Below, piece after piece: positions 1 through 9,624 of a stretch of 64,000 nt of DNA (the first letter of the stretch is position 1; every line of letters begins with the position of its first letter). The notes under the pieces are model-generated. The model worked only from the letters and a program-made list of their open reading frames with translations. It searched no databases and was not told the DNA's origin. Source of the DNA: an uncultured Cohaesibacter sp. (GTDB taxonomy: Bacteria; Pseudomonadota; Alphaproteobacteria; Rhizobiales; Cohaesibacteraceae); assembly GCF_963676485.1 (NCBI RefSeq), contig NZ_OY781114.1:4604501-4668500 (forward strand). The letters are read 5' to 3'. Position numbers and translations under genes: made by a program.

Positions 1-1
1 G

Positions 2-394
2 CTTCAGCCGTTCGGGCTGACCATGACGCAATCAAAGTTCTTGCGCTTTCTCAATAGCCGCAAAGGCATGGACACGTCCCAAAAGGACATCGAAGACTAT
101 TTCGACATTGCCCACTCGACCGTCATTGGCGTTTTAAAACGCCTTGAGCAAAAAGAACTGATTGGCTTTGTCGATGATCCCAAAGACCGACGCAAGAAAC
201 TGGTCATCCTCCTGCCTGCCGAACAGGAAATCCACGAACAGGTGAAAAGAGCCAAAAAGCGGATTGACGAACAGATGCTAAAAGGCATGACGCAAGATCA
301 GATTGAAGCGCTAGAGCAGACCCTAAAGCAGCTTCACAACAATATTCTGGATCTGACGCATAACAACAATAAAAACGGATCGTGCGAGATATGA
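2..394 (+). CDS. MarR-family transcriptional regulator, 5'-truncated by the window edge
   Basis: The reading frame is open to the left edge and continues upstream of the first internal ATG at 23, so the true start lies outside the window. The visible part covers the winged helix: a helix-turn-helix around YFDIAHSTVIGVLKRLEQK, then the wing with the MarR-type DPKDRRKK motif, then a C-terminal dimerisation helix. MarR proteins usually bind ligand-responsive operators next to exporters. Here the stop codon overlaps the start of a MATE exporter gene (ATGA at 391-394), so the protein probably regulates that pump and itself. The inducer cannot be read from the sequence. Confidence 0.85.
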   Translation, partial: LQPFGLTMTQSKFLRFLNSRKGMDTSQKDIEDYFDIAHSTVIGVLKRLEQKELIGFVDDPKDRRKKLVILLPAEQEIHEQVKRAKKRIDEQMLKGMTQDQIEALEQTLKQLHNNILDLTHNNNKNGSCEI

Positions 395-1791
395 AACCAC
401 AAGACCTATCCAAAGAGAATTATCTATTCGAGAGGATGCCTGTCCCCCGGGCCATTCTCATGAACGCATTGCCTACTATTGCCGGCATGGTTGTCATACT
501 TGTATATAATATCGCAGACACCTTCTTTGTCGGGCAGACCAACGACCCATTCCAGGTGGCTGCTGTGTCGCTGGCAACACCCGTCTTCTTGCTATTCATG
601 GCAACGGGCAACCTGATCGGAATTGGTGGTACGTCTGTCATTTCAAGAGCGCTCGGGGAAAAGCGCCCCGAATTTGCCAACAATGTCAGTTCCTTCTGTT
701 TCTATGCAGCATGGCTGGTGGGGATCATCTTCGCGATGGTCTTCCTATTTTTCATGCCCCAGATTTTGCAAGCCATCGGGGTGAGCGGCAACACCATAGA
801 GCCAACGCGTGATTATCTCACTTATGTCGCTCCGAGTGCGCCTTTTGTGATCATGAGCGTTGCTTTTGGCAATATCGTCCGTTCTGCGGGCAAAGCCAAA
901 GAAGCGATGTTCGGCATGATGCTGGGCACGGGCCTTAACATCATTCTCGACCCGATTTTCATTCTCTATTTCGACATGGGGGTTGGTGGCGCTGCCATTG
1001 CAACGCTGATTGGCAACATTGCTTCGGCCTACTATTTCTGGCGTCTGGTTTCGGGCGGGAAAACGTCGCTTTCCATAAGCTTTTCCGATTTCCGCATTCG
1101 CGGCGTTATTCTGCCGGTCATCTCCATCGGCATTCCGGCCGCACTCAACAATGCTCTGATGAGCACCTCGATCATCATACTCAACAATGTTCTGTCGAGC
1201 TATGGCGACATCGCGGTGGCTGCGATGGGGGTTGCGACCAAGGTCACCCTGATTGCGGTGCTACTGCAAATCGGACTTGGCGTCAGCATCCAGCCGTTGC
1301 TGGGCTATAGCTTTGGCGCCAAGAACGCTGAACGCTTTCGCTCCATCCTGCAGACAACGATCATTTATGCCTTGGTTATGGGATCTGTTTTGACCCTCCT
1401 TAGCTGGCTTGGCTCTGGCTATATCGTAAATGCTTTCATCGAAGATCAGGCGGTCTATGATCAGGGCGTACGCTTTGTCAAAGCCCTGTTGCTGACGGGC
1501 CCAATCATCGGCATCATGTTTGTTTATATCAATACCCTGCAGGCCATGGGGGCAGCCAAGGAATCCCTGATCCTGTCAATCAGCCGTCAGGGCTTCATCT
1601 TCATTCCGATGATTTTCATTCTGAACCATTTCTTCGGTCTCTCTGGCGTTGTTTATGCGCAGCCTGTTGCGGACGTCATGGCAATTCTGATTTCAATTGC
1701 TCTGGTCTATCCGCATCTGGCCAAATATTTGCCCAAAGGGGATGCGACGAGTAAATCCGACGCGGACTATGAAAGTCAGCCGGCGCACTAG
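391..1791 (+). CDS. MATE-family multidrug/Na+ antiporter
   Basis: This 466-residue polytopic inner-membrane protein has the duplicated MatE architecture: two bundles of about six helices. The early motif NALPTIAGMVVILVYNIADT and FVGQTND are typical of the DinF/NorM superfamily. MATE pumps export cationic drugs or metabolites using H+ or Na+ gradients. I chose the ATG at 391, which overlaps the upstream regulator stop as ATGA, over a GTG at 382. Translational coupling to a MarR gene supports a drug-efflux role. The C-terminal tail is charged and cytosolic. The substrate is unknown. Confidence 0.9.
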   Translation: MKPQDLSKENYLFERMPVPRAILMNALPTIAGMVVILVYNIADTFFVGQTNDPFQVAAVSLATPVFLLFMATGNLIGIGGTSVISRALGEKRPEFANNVSSFCFYAAWLVGIIFAMVFLFFMPQILQAIGVSGNTIEPTRDYLTYVAPSAPFVIMSVAFGNIVRSAGKAKEAMFGMMLGTGLNIILDPIFILYFDMGVGGAAIATLIGNIASAYYFWRLVSGGKTSLSISFSDFRIRGVILPVISIGIPAALNNALMSTSIIILNNVLSSYGDIAVAAMGVATKVTLIAVLLQIGLGVSIQPLLGYSFGAKNAERFRSILQTTIIYALVMGSVLTLLSWLGSGYIVNAFIEDQAVYDQGVRFVKALLLTGPIIGIMFVYINTLQAMGAAKESLILSISRQGFIFIPMIFILNHFFGLSGVVYAQPVADVMAILISIALVYPHLAKYLPKGDATSKSDADYESQPAH

Positions 1792-1820
1792 CTCCGGTTT
1801 AAAGATGAAGCGCAAACAAT

Positions 1821-1857
1821 AAAGCCCCCATGGAGTTTCCTTATCCATGGGGGCTTT
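1821..1857. terminator. Bidirectional intrinsic terminator
   Basis: A perfect 14-bp inverted repeat (AAAGCCCCCATGGA, 9-nt loop, TCCATGGGGGCTTT) lies between the convergent MATE and aminotransferase genes. T-rich sequence follows on the + strand, and an A-rich flank supplies a short U run on the other, so it can serve both transcripts. Confidence 0.85.
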
Positions 1858-1903
1858 GCTTTTTCCTCAGAGGCTTCTTGCCTGATCTAACGCAGGTACA
1901 GTC

Positions 1904-3079
1904 TCAGCCTTTGCTGTTGGCTTTGAGCGCCCGGAAGATGCGATCAATCAGCTCGTTCAGGATTTGCGGTGAGGTCGCATAGTTGAACCGCACAAATTGT
2001 TCATATCCCTCACCGAAATTTGCGCCATCGCCACCAACCACGCGGCCGGTATCCCGCAAATAGGAGAAAGCTGAAGACGGCAAATCAAGCTTCGAGAAAT
2101 CAGCCCATCCCAAATAGGTAGCCTCGGGTTTGATGACCCCAACCTCCGGCATTTCTCGCGTAAAGCGGTCCATGAAGAGGTTCCTGTTTGCCTCAAGCTG
2201 GGTTAACGCCTCGGAGAACCATGCATCGCCCTTCTCCCATGCAGCAATGGTCCCCAACATGCCAGTAATCCCAGGACGCCCCAAAAGCATTGGCGGCAGT
2301 TTTTGCGAGAAACGGTCCATCAAAGCCTGACTGCCGAAATACATCACAGCACAGCCCAAACCGGGAATATTGAACGTCTTGGAGGCTGATTGCAGAGTTA
2401 CCGTCTGATCGGCAAGCTCGGGGAACATCTTCAAGAAAGGCGTATGTTTGCGGCCATCAAAGTGAATGTCACAATGTATTTCATCAGAAATGACAATAAG
2501 GCCTTTTTCTTCGGCAAGCTTGGCGAGGGGCGCCAACTCTTCTTTGGAGAAGACCCTACCTGTGGGGTTCTGTGGATGGCAAAGCAGGAGGATTTTGACG
2601 TCCTTTGTTATCTGCTTTGTCAGCGCCTCCACATCCAGCTCATAGCGACCATCCTCCACTGGCATCACGTTGCAAACGGCATTTCTTCCCGTCTGCTTGA
2701 TCGCAGCAAGAAACATCGGATAGGCAGGTATCTGGACAGAGACACCTTCCCCTTTTTCACTGAAGGCGAAAATCGTTGCCGCAATTGCCTGCACAAGATT
2801 GGTGACCGGCAAGACCGTTTCCGTATCTACGCTCCAATCAAATTTGCTCTTCATGCGCGCTTGAAAGGCTTTCTTCAATTGCGCCTCAGGGCCATTCGGC
2901 CCATGGGAAGAATAGCCAAACCGCTGATGATCGACAGCCTCTTGCACAGCTTCGAGAATGACAGGGGCTACTGCAAAATCCATTTCGGCAGGATTGGAAG
3001 GTACAATATCTTCATCAAAATCAACCCATTTACCGCTAGCGCGCAATCTCAGGCTTTCTGGGCTCAGGCATTCAAGCAT
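1904..3079 (-). CDS. MalY/PatB-type PLP-dependent C-S lyase (aminotransferase class I/II fold)
   Basis: The 391-residue fold-type I PLP enzyme resembles MalY/PatB cystathionine beta-lyases, which split cysteine-S-conjugates or cystathionine into pyruvate, ammonia and a thiol. Visible motifs are CHPQNPTGRVF, ISDEIHCDI (PLP-ring Asp) and SASKTFNIPG, where Lys234 should form the Schiff base. The frame is open to 3172, but the start at 3079 has a proper AAGGA ribosome-binding site six bases upstream, and family homology begins there. It is monocistronic and convergent with the MATE gene. Aminotransferase activity remains possible. Confidence 0.85.
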   Translation of the reverse strand: MLECLSPESLRLRASGKWVDFDEDIVPSNPAEMDFAVAPVILEAVQEAVDHQRFGYSSHGPNGPEAQLKKAFQARMKSKFDWSVDTETVLPVTNLVQAIAATIFAFSEKGEGVSVQIPAYPMFLAAIKQTGRNAVCNVMPVEDGRYELDVEALTKQITKDVKILLLCHPQNPTGRVFSKEELAPLAKLAEEKGLIVISDEIHCDIHFDGRKHTPFLKMFPELADQTVTLQSASKTFNIPGLGCAVMYFGSQALMDRFSQKLPPMLLGRPGITGMLGTIAAWEKGDAWFSEALTQLEANRNLFMDRFTREMPEVGVIKPEATYLGWADFSKLDLPSSAFSYLRDTGRVVGGDGANFGEGYEQFVRFNYATSPQILNELIDRIFRALKANSKG

Positions 3080-3955
3080 GACAATCCTTTCATAATTTTT
3101 AAATCGATAATCCGGATATAGGTATGAGGAAATATGGCGAGAAACAAAGGCGCCAATCAGATCTGTCGCCATAGGAGGGATTAGGGCTTCAACAATTGGC
3201 AGAGAGGCTAGCTTATCGTATTCGGTTTTCCGGCGCTCTGTTTGGCAGGTCGATTGTCACAAGTTTTTGACTATCGACTAAAATTTCTGCAATTTCTCAA
3301 ATCTTGCCTGATATTCAGTCAATCACCCCAAAAGCCTCATTCGCATTCAGCGTAAATCCGATTATATTTCTGCCAATTGTTCAAACGTTCCAAAGAAAGA
3401 ACCAAGAGCAAAGAGTGCCCAAATTATATTCACGACTTAAGAAAACTTCCATGAGAGAGTAATCCCCAATTTCCTCAACTTGACAGAACAGTCATAAAAT
3501 AGTTCAGTATATGCATACAACATCGTTTTGATGTCTCTCAAAGCAATTAATATTTATATTACTCTCCAGCATTACACAGTCGTTGCCCGCAGTGATTTCA
3601 CAGTAACCTAATTATAGAGTAATTACATAAGCGCCGTCAAAATAACCAAATATTTTTATTTATATTTGAATTCTGTCATACCAACGACAACACCACTTTC
3701 GCATTCCATGCTCTTCAGAGTTATTGCCCCAAAAAGGCAAGCTGCGGAGGAACGATTCCCTTGCCAATAGATATAAATTTGGCGCTCAAGGAAGGGAACG
3801 ACACTACAGCTTGCCAGTTGGTTTGGTGAGGTTGGAAGCCCCCCACCATAGGAAGATCGATTGATAGAAATTCTGCCAAACTCTGTTTCGAGATAGCAAG
3901 ACGCATGGATCATTTCGGTCTCATAGAGCCCATTAATGGGACACGACAAGCCCCG
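3080..3955. other. Long AT-rich intergenic region, no convincing gene
   Basis: This 876-bp stretch holds the promoter of the C-S lyase gene and the 3' flank of galM. Its left two-thirds is AT-rich and without open frames. A frame at 3656-3949 (-) begins with TTG, has no clear ribosome-binding site and matches no family I recognise. A 12-bp palindrome, CCCATTAATGGG, sits at 3929-3940. I see no terminator with a T tract after galM. Confidence 0.6.
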
Positions 3956-5011
3956 CTAAACGGACACATTCTTGGAAAAGACAAATTTCATGCGGTTGCT
4001 ATAGGTTTCTCCGGGTTTGAGAACCACAGAGGGAAACTCCGGATGGTTTGGTGAATCCGGATAGTGCTGGGTTTCAAGCGCAAACCCCGGATAGGTTTGA
4101 TAAAGCGCCCCATCTTTCCCCTTCGTTGGCTGATCCTTGAAATGATTGGCCGTATAGAACTGAACACCGGGTTGGTTTGAATAGAGCTCGAAGCCTCGAC
4201 CGCTGGCTGGATCAACGGCCCTCGCTGTCAGGCGCATTTTCCCATCATAAAGGGCGTGGCACAGATTGTGATCATAGCCACCATCAGGCCATGCGTCAGC
4301 GATATTGTCGCCAATGGCATGGAGCGTATTGAAATCGAAAGGCGTTCCTTTGACCGGTACAATCTCGCCTGTCGGTATTTTCTCTGGCGTTACGAGAGTG
4401 TAGCGATCAGCAAGGATGCAAAGCCGTTGGTCTTCAACGCTGCCGCTGGAATGACCTGCCAAATTCCAATAGCCATGATAGATAATATTGATGATGGTGG
4501 TCTTGTCGGTCGTGGCTTCCATGGTCAGATCAAGAGCGCCCATGTAATCCACCCGATAGGTCGCCGTTACCTCGACAGTGCCAGGGTAGTTCTGATCCCC
4601 ATCAGGGCTATGCATGCGGAAGGTGACGGAATTATTGTCATGGTTTGGTTCAGCTTGCCAGATGCGCTTGCCATAGCCGGGCAAGCCCCCATGCAAATGG
4701 TGCGGACCACTGTTGGTGGGGAGTTGGATCTCTTCGCCTTCCAGCGTGAACTTACCCTGATTGATCCGGTTTGAGAAACGACCGCAAATTGCACCGGCAT
4801 TGCCCGGATTGTCGATATAGCTTGCCGGATCATCATAGCCGAGCACGATATCTTCCACCTTGCCATTGCGATCAGGCCGCAAGACGCGCCTCAGAATAGC
4901 GCCATACGTCATGACTTCGATGGTGGTTTCACCGCCAGTGATGCGATAGGCGACGACCTCCTCGCCATCGATTGAGCCAATCACGTCCTGCTCAATTGCT
5001 GCATTTGCCAA
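3956..5011 (-). CDS. galM: Aldose 1-epimerase (mutarotase)
   Basis: The enzyme interconverts alpha and beta anomers of aldoses. The galactose-mutarotase beta-sandwich is recognisable from TNSGPHHLHGG (catalytic His region), HGYWNLAGH, and ALETQHYPDSPNHPEFP near the C-terminus, which carries the catalytic Glu. The frame is open to 5233, but family similarity begins near EQDVIGS. A TTG at 5011 is preceded by a near-perfect AGGAGG seven bases upstream, giving 351 residues, the usual family size. I therefore place the start at TTG. It is the last gene of the leftward carbohydrate operon, 238 bp after the transketolase stop. Confidence 0.88.
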   Translation of the reverse strand: MANAAIEQDVIGSIDGEEVVAYRITGGETTIEVMTYGAILRRVLRPDRNGKVEDIVLGYDDPASYIDNPGNAGAICGRFSNRINQGKFTLEGEEIQLPTNSGPHHLHGGLPGYGKRIWQAEPNHDNNSVTFRMHSPDGDQNYPGTVEVTATYRVDYMGALDLTMEATTDKTTIINIIYHGYWNLAGHSSGSVEDQRLCILADRYTLVTPEKIPTGEIVPVKGTPFDFNTLHAIGDNIADAWPDGGYDHNLCHALYDGKMRLTARAVDPASGRGFELYSNQPGVQFYTANHFKDQPTKGKDGALYQTYPGFALETQHYPDSPNHPEFPSVVLKPGETYSNRMKFVFSKNVSV

Positions 5012-5249
5012 AATAGTTCCTCCTCGCCCCGATACCGCCCCCTTCAGATGATCTTTCGTTTCTTCTGATGTGAAACGAAGGCTCTGACCGCCATAGACCG
5101 GATTTTCCAGCACGGCCATACGCTTTGGCGGGATGAAAATTGATGTGCAGATTGCCTCACAAGCTGGCTTGAGGCTGGCTGTTCCTCTGGAGGCCAGCAG
5201 AATGCGCTGGTCTCCAGACGTTTTGAGTTCCAAGAGGAACGATCTGTCT

Positions 5250-7244
5250 TCAGATCACCGATTTGACGGCTTCAGCAACCGCTTTGTCCGTGATGTTGAA
5301 GAATTCATACAGGACCGCCGGAGGCGCTGACTCGCCGAACGTATCAAGCCCAACACAAGCGCCTTCCAGCCCGACATATTTGCGCCAGTAGTCGGTGTGA
5401 GCCGCCTCAACGGATACGCGCGGAATTCCGGCAGGAAGAACGTCCGCTTTGTATGCGGCATCCTGACGGTCGAACAGATAGGTTGAGGGCATGGAAACAA
5501 CACGTGCGTTGATGCCTTCCTTGGCCAACAAGGCCTGCCCCTTGAGCGCGATATCCATCTCGCCACCTGTTGCGATGATCACGGCTTGCAGATCGCCTTT
5601 TTCTTCGCTGATGACATAGCCGCCCCGTTTGATCGCATCGATCTGAGCATCATTACGCGCAAAGGCGGGGCAAATCTGCCGGCTAAGAGACATCAAGGTC
5701 GGTGTTTCTTCATGCGCCAGTGCACATTCCCAGGCAACCGCAGCTTCAGTTGCATCACATGGACGCCAGACATCAAGGTTCGGGATCATACGCAAGGAGC
5801 CCAGATGTTCGATTGGCTGATGGGTCGGGCCATCTTCGCCAACTGCGATAGAATCATGAGACAGTGCGTAGATAACGCGCTGTTTCATGAGAGCCCCCAT
5901 GCGAATGGCGTTTCTCTGATAGTCCGAGAAGGTGACATAACCACCGCCAAACGGTATCAATCCGCCATGTAAGGCGAGGCCATTCATGATTGCCCCCATG
6001 CCGAATTCGCGAATCCCGGCAAAGAGGAAATTGCCACCGCCTTCAGCAGAAATGGCTTCGCAATCGTCCCAGATGGACAGGCATGAGCAGGCAAGGTCGG
6101 CAGAAGCGCCGATCAGTTCCGGCAGTTCCTTGGCGATCATGGTGATTGCCTTATGACTGGCCATGCGAACCGGCATTTCTTCCTGCGCTTTGGCTGTATC
6201 TGCAATATAGGCCTTTAGCTTGTCTGAAAAATCGACAGGCATTTCTCCGGCCATGCGACGCTTGTAGCTTGCGGCTTCTGCGGGGAACGCTTTTTCATAG
6301 GCTGCAAAAGCATCGTTCCAGTCAGCCTCAGCAGCGGCGCCTGCATCCACGGCGCTCATTTCCTCGTAGACTTCCTGAGGAATTTCGAATGCAGGGTAGG
6401 TCCAGCCCATCAGTTTGCGTGCATTGGCGATTTCTTCGTCGCCCAGCAGGTTGCCGTGGCACGCTGCGGTTCCGCCTACGGTCGGTGCCCCCTTGCCGAT
6501 AGTGGTTTTGCAGCAAATCAGGGTCGGTTGATTGCCTTGTTTTTTTGCTTTGGCAACAGCTGCTTCAACCGCTTCGATATCATGGCCATCAATGTCACGT
6601 ATAACATGCCAGCCATAGGCTTCGAAACGCTTGGGTGTATCATCGGTAAACCAGCCTTTCACCTCGCCATCGATGGAAATGCCGTTGTCGTCATAAAGCG
6701 CGATCAGCTTGCCCAGGCCAAGGGTGCCCGCAAGAGAGCAGGCCTCATGGGAAATGCCTTCCATCATGCAGCCATCGCCGAGGAACACATAGGTGTTATG
6801 GTCGACGATGGTGTGGCCTGGGCGGTTATATTCTGCGGCCAGAACCTTTTCGGCAATGGCCATGCCAACAGCGTTGGCCACGCCCTGCCCGAGCGGACCT
6901 GTGGTGGTTTCAACGCCCGGGGTCACACCACATTCCGGATGGCCCGGAGTTTTGCTATGCAGCTGACGGAAATCCTTTATATCGTCCATGGAGACGTCAT
7001 AGCCGGTGAAATGCAGCAGGCTATAGAGCAGCATGGAACCATGACCGTTGCTAAGCACGAAGCGGTCGCGGTTGTCCCATTTGGGATTTTTCGGATTGTG
7101 TTTGAGATGACCTTTCCAAAGGGCCACCCCCATTTCGGCCATGCCCATAGGCATGCCGGGGTGACCTGATTTGGCGTTCTGAACTGCATCAGCCGAGAGG
7201 AACCTGATTGCGTTTGCGAGAATGTTTGGGGCTTTGTCTGCCAT
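5250..7244 (-). CDS. tkt: Transketolase
   Basis: This 664-residue thiamine-diphosphate enzyme transfers two-carbon units between sugar phosphates of the pentose-phosphate pathway. It shows the N-terminal SGHPGMPMG, the TPP-binding GDGCMMEGISHEA segment and DDNGISIDG, and the pyrimidine-domain GIREFGMGAIMNG and SHDSIAVGEDGPTHQPIEHL. The frame extends upstream to 7325, but ATG 7244 has GAGG at good spacing and starts at the conserved MADKAPNILANAIRFL. Its place between a Rid gene and galM in a sugar-uptake operon suggests a catabolic role, possibly as a second, inducible transketolase. Confidence 0.95.
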   Translation of the reverse strand: MADKAPNILANAIRFLSADAVQNAKSGHPGMPMGMAEMGVALWKGHLKHNPKNPKWDNRDRFVLSNGHGSMLLYSLLHFTGYDVSMDDIKDFRQLHSKTPGHPECGVTPGVETTTGPLGQGVANAVGMAIAEKVLAAEYNRPGHTIVDHNTYVFLGDGCMMEGISHEACSLAGTLGLGKLIALYDDNGISIDGEVKGWFTDDTPKRFEAYGWHVIRDIDGHDIEAVEAAVAKAKKQGNQPTLICCKTTIGKGAPTVGGTAACHGNLLGDEEIANARKLMGWTYPAFEIPQEVYEEMSAVDAGAAAEADWNDAFAAYEKAFPAEAASYKRRMAGEMPVDFSDKLKAYIADTAKAQEEMPVRMASHKAITMIAKELPELIGASADLACSCLSIWDDCEAISAEGGGNFLFAGIREFGMGAIMNGLALHGGLIPFGGGYVTFSDYQRNAIRMGALMKQRVIYALSHDSIAVGEDGPTHQPIEHLGSLRMIPNLDVWRPCDATEAAVAWECALAHEETPTLMSLSRQICPAFARNDAQIDAIKRGGYVISEEKGDLQAVIIATGGEMDIALKGQALLAKEGINARVVSMPSTYLFDRQDAAYKADVLPAGIPRVSVEAAHTDYWRKYVGLEGACVGLDTFGESAPPAVLYEFFNITDKAVAEAVKSVI

Positions 7245-7264
7245 TTTAAAACCTCGAGAAAGAC

Positions 7265-7609
7265 TTACTTGTAGGCCGTTACGAAAATTTCGATCAGGGT
7301 GTCGCCACCAAGATCCGGGGAACAAAGTGTTGCGCGTGCGGGAAGATGCTCTGCTTCAAACCATTCACCCCAGACTTCACTCATCTCCGCTTTCAGATCG
7401 AGGCTAGCGAGATAGATGTTTGCGAACAGAACCTTGTTCTTGTCCGACCCTGCTTCATGCAGATAGGCTTCCATCTTTTCGAGGGTTTCGAGGGTTTGCC
7501 CTTTGATATCCTTGCTGGTATCATCGCAAGCGGTACCGCCGACAAAGACAAATCCATCTTTCTCAACGACACGATGCAACACAGGGGTAGGAAGATATCG
7601 GTTTACCAT
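7265..7609 (-). CDS. Rid (YjgF/YER057c/UK114) family protein
   Basis: The 114-residue protein has the small trimeric Rid fold. RidA members hydrolyse reactive enamine/imine intermediates released by PLP enzymes; other subgroups act in catabolic pathways. The family signature is seen in FVFVGGTACDD, QTLETLEKMEAYLHEAGSDKNKV (split over two helices) and the C-terminal PARATLCSPDL, with the conserved Arg. The start at 7609 carries an AAGGAAAGGA site. It lies 20 bp upstream of tkt and 83 bp downstream of the dehydrogenase gene, so it is part of the sugar operon. Its substrate here is unknown. Confidence 0.85.
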   Translation of the reverse strand: MVNRYLPTPVLHRVVEKDGFVFVGGTACDDTSKDIKGQTLETLEKMEAYLHEAGSDKNKVLFANIYLASLDLKAEMSEVWGEWFEAEHLPARATLCSPDLGGDTLIEIFVTAYK

Positions 7610-7692
7610 GGTGTGTTTCCTTTCCTTGTTTGTGGGGGAATTGTCGCAATGCTTGTGGAAGGGCGCGGCAATTCCCTTGATCCTTTTTGGCG

Positions 7693-8712
7693 CTATTTCT
7701 TCTGTTTCTTGAACTCCTGCCCGATCAAAGCCGTCATATGTTCGAGAGACGCCATCGCCACGACACCATCGTGGATTTGCGGTGCGGCTGATGCCTCGCC
7801 CTTGAAGGCGGCGGCAGCATCGGCAATCAAAGCGGAATAGCCTTTGTGATCTTCGTTGGCGGCAGCGGTGAAGTTTGGCTCCCAACAGAGCGTGTCAACG
7901 CCCGGCTCGAGGGTGGCCTCACGATCATCCGCCTTGAATGGTGGATGGCGAAAATATTTCACATGAATAATGTTCTGGATTTCAAGCCGCTTGTGATCGC
8001 CCATGATGGTCATGCTTTCGGTCGGCGTCCCGCGCGATTGCATCGTGCCCATGGCAACAGAGCCGATCGACCCATTTTCGCATTCGAAGCCAAGATGAAC
8101 GAGAATATGTCCCGGCTCCGAAACATTCACGCGCACGGAAAGATCTGCAAAGGGGGAGCCTGCCAACCACGGCAGCAAATCCATATAATGCACGCAGTGA
8201 TGCAGATAGAAGCTTGAATAGTCGGCCTTCCCGGCGAAATAAGCGGGCTCATTCATATAGTAACCCGTAAGCCCCATGATCGGTCCGAATGCTTCGGATT
8301 TGAGAATGTTCCGCGCAATCCGGTTGCCGGTTGCATAGCGTTTCTGGAAGCCGATAATAACCGGCTTTTGGGCTTTGTCGGCGGCATCAGCGATCGCTTG
8401 CGTGCTTGCAAGATCCTTTGCCGGAGGCTTTTCAATAAAAACGGGTAACCCTTTGGCGAGCGCCGCAAGCGCAGCGGCTTGATGCACCTCAGGTCCTACG
8501 GCCATACCGATACCATCCAGCCCCTTGTGATTGATCAATTCACGGAAATCGCCATAGGCCGCATCTGCCCCAAAGTGCCATGCGGCTTTGGCCGCTGCCT
8601 TTTCGTTCACATCGCAAACCGCAGCGATATGCACGTCGTTTTTTGCCAATTGCGGCATCAGCATTTGAGACGCGTGGCGACCACAGCCGATCCATCCGAT
8701 ATTAAGCGTCAT
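7693..8712 (-). CDS. Gfo/Idh/MocA-family NAD(P)-dependent oxidoreductase
   Basis: This 339-residue sugar or inositol dehydrogenase-like protein has an N-terminal Rossmann fold with IGWIGCGRHASQM, then the family EKPPAKDL motif (catalytic Lys of the EKP signature) near residue 95. The C-terminal alpha/beta domain contains HHCVHYMDLLPWL, where the His aligns with the usual active-site position. The start ATG overlaps the stop of the upstream epimerase gene (ATGA), indicating translational coupling. With a TIM-barrel epimerase and an ABC importer it probably oxidises or epimerises the imported carbohydrate. The exact sugar cannot be told. Confidence 0.88.
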   Translation of the reverse strand: MTLNIGWIGCGRHASQMLMPQLAKNDVHIAAVCDVNEKAAAKAAWHFGADAAYGDFRELINHKGLDGIGMAVGPEVHQAAALAALAKGLPVFIEKPPAKDLASTQAIADAADKAQKPVIIGFQKRYATGNRIARNILKSEAFGPIMGLTGYYMNEPAYFAGKADYSSFYLHHCVHYMDLLPWLAGSPFADLSVRVNVSEPGHILVHLGFECENGSIGSVAMGTMQSRGTPTESMTIMGDHKRLEIQNIIHVKYFRHPPFKADDREATLEPGVDTLCWEPNFTAAANEDHKGYSALIADAAAAFKGEASAAPQIHDGVVAMASLEHMTALIGQEFKKQKK

Positions 8713-9596
8713 CTTTGAAACTCCGCCATGCGAGCGCATGCGCGCACCAAATCAATTGAGGCAATCAATTTCTGGCTTTCGTCTTCGTGAGGCGGACGCC
8801 ATTGGGCGATCGGCAGACCTATGCGGTCATCATTGCGCCGGAAGGGCTCAAGCGTTATGGGCCCTTGATAGTTGATGTCATAGAGGGCCTTCATGATCTC
8901 TGGCCAGTTCATGTTCCCAGTGCCGGGAAAGCCTCGGTGATTTTCATTTCCTTGAAAATAAACCAATTTATCACCAGCCATCCGTATCGCATCCGGAATG
9001 GACCGCTCTTCGATGTTGGCGTGAAAGGTATCAAACAACAGCCCGAGCGAAGGATGATCAACGGCATTGATTACACGCATGGCCTGAGAGACGGTCGAAA
9101 TCACGTCCGTTTCATAACGATTGAGCGGTTCGAGAGCGAGCAGGCAATCAGCGCCGTTGGCCAGGAGGGATAATTTGGACAAGGCCTCAATCACCCGCTG
9201 CTCTCTAGCTTTCATTTCCTCTTCAGCGACGGGCGCGGGTGCCCGTCCTGCAAATACCATGGGAGCGCCATATAATGGACCGCCAACCGAAATGGCGCCG
9301 ACTGCATGCGCCAAATCGATGCAATATTTCAGATAGTCTGAGCCCGCTTCGCAAATTGTGGGGTCTTCATCCGAAATCGAGCGTGCCAGAGACACTCTTG
9401 CTGCCAGAGCAATCGAAAGGCCAGCATCATCAAGCGCCTTTCTTATGTCGCTAGCGTCCAGACCTTCCTCAGGCTCAGGGACCAGCAGTTCCACCAGATC
9501 GAAGCCGAGCTCTTTCATCCGGGCAAACAGCCCCAGATGGTCACGCCTGAAGGGGCGGGCAAATTGCATCGAGATGATTCCGATTGGATTGTCCAT
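8709..9596 (-). CDS. Sugar phosphate isomerase/epimerase (xylose-isomerase-like TIM barrel)
   Basis: The 295-residue AP-endonuclease-2/xylose-isomerase-like barrel resembles D-psicose/tagatose 3-epimerases. Metal-ligand regions are visible: LALEPLNRYETD (Glu), GLLFDTFHANIEE (Asp, His), YFQGNENHRGFPGTGNMNW and ITLEPF (Glu). Such enzymes interconvert ketoses by C3 epimerisation using Mn2+ or Co2+. I start at ATG 9596, with GGAG eight bases upstream; another ATG lies seven codons earlier. It lies downstream of the permease pair and overlaps the dehydrogenase gene, a common arrangement in alphaproteobacterial sugar operons. Confidence 0.82.
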   Translation of the reverse strand: MDNPIGIISMQFARPFRRDHLGLFARMKELGFDLVELLVPEPEEGLDASDIRKALDDAGLSIALAARVSLARSISDEDPTICEAGSDYLKYCIDLAHAVGAISVGGPLYGAPMVFAGRAPAPVAEEEMKAREQRVIEALSKLSLLANGADCLLALEPLNRYETDVISTVSQAMRVINAVDHPSLGLLFDTFHANIEERSIPDAIRMAGDKLVYFQGNENHRGFPGTGNMNWPEIMKALYDINYQGPITLEPFRRNDDRIGLPIAQWRPPHEDESQKLIASIDLVRACARMAEFQR

Positions 9597-9624
9597 TGTC
9601 TTGTCTCCATGGGGCACAAGGCCC

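Noticed and set aside
3656-3949. 97-codon frame downstream of galM
   Set aside because: Starts with TTG, has no clear ribosome-binding site, no recognisable family and odd composition. Kept only as a note in the intergenic entry.
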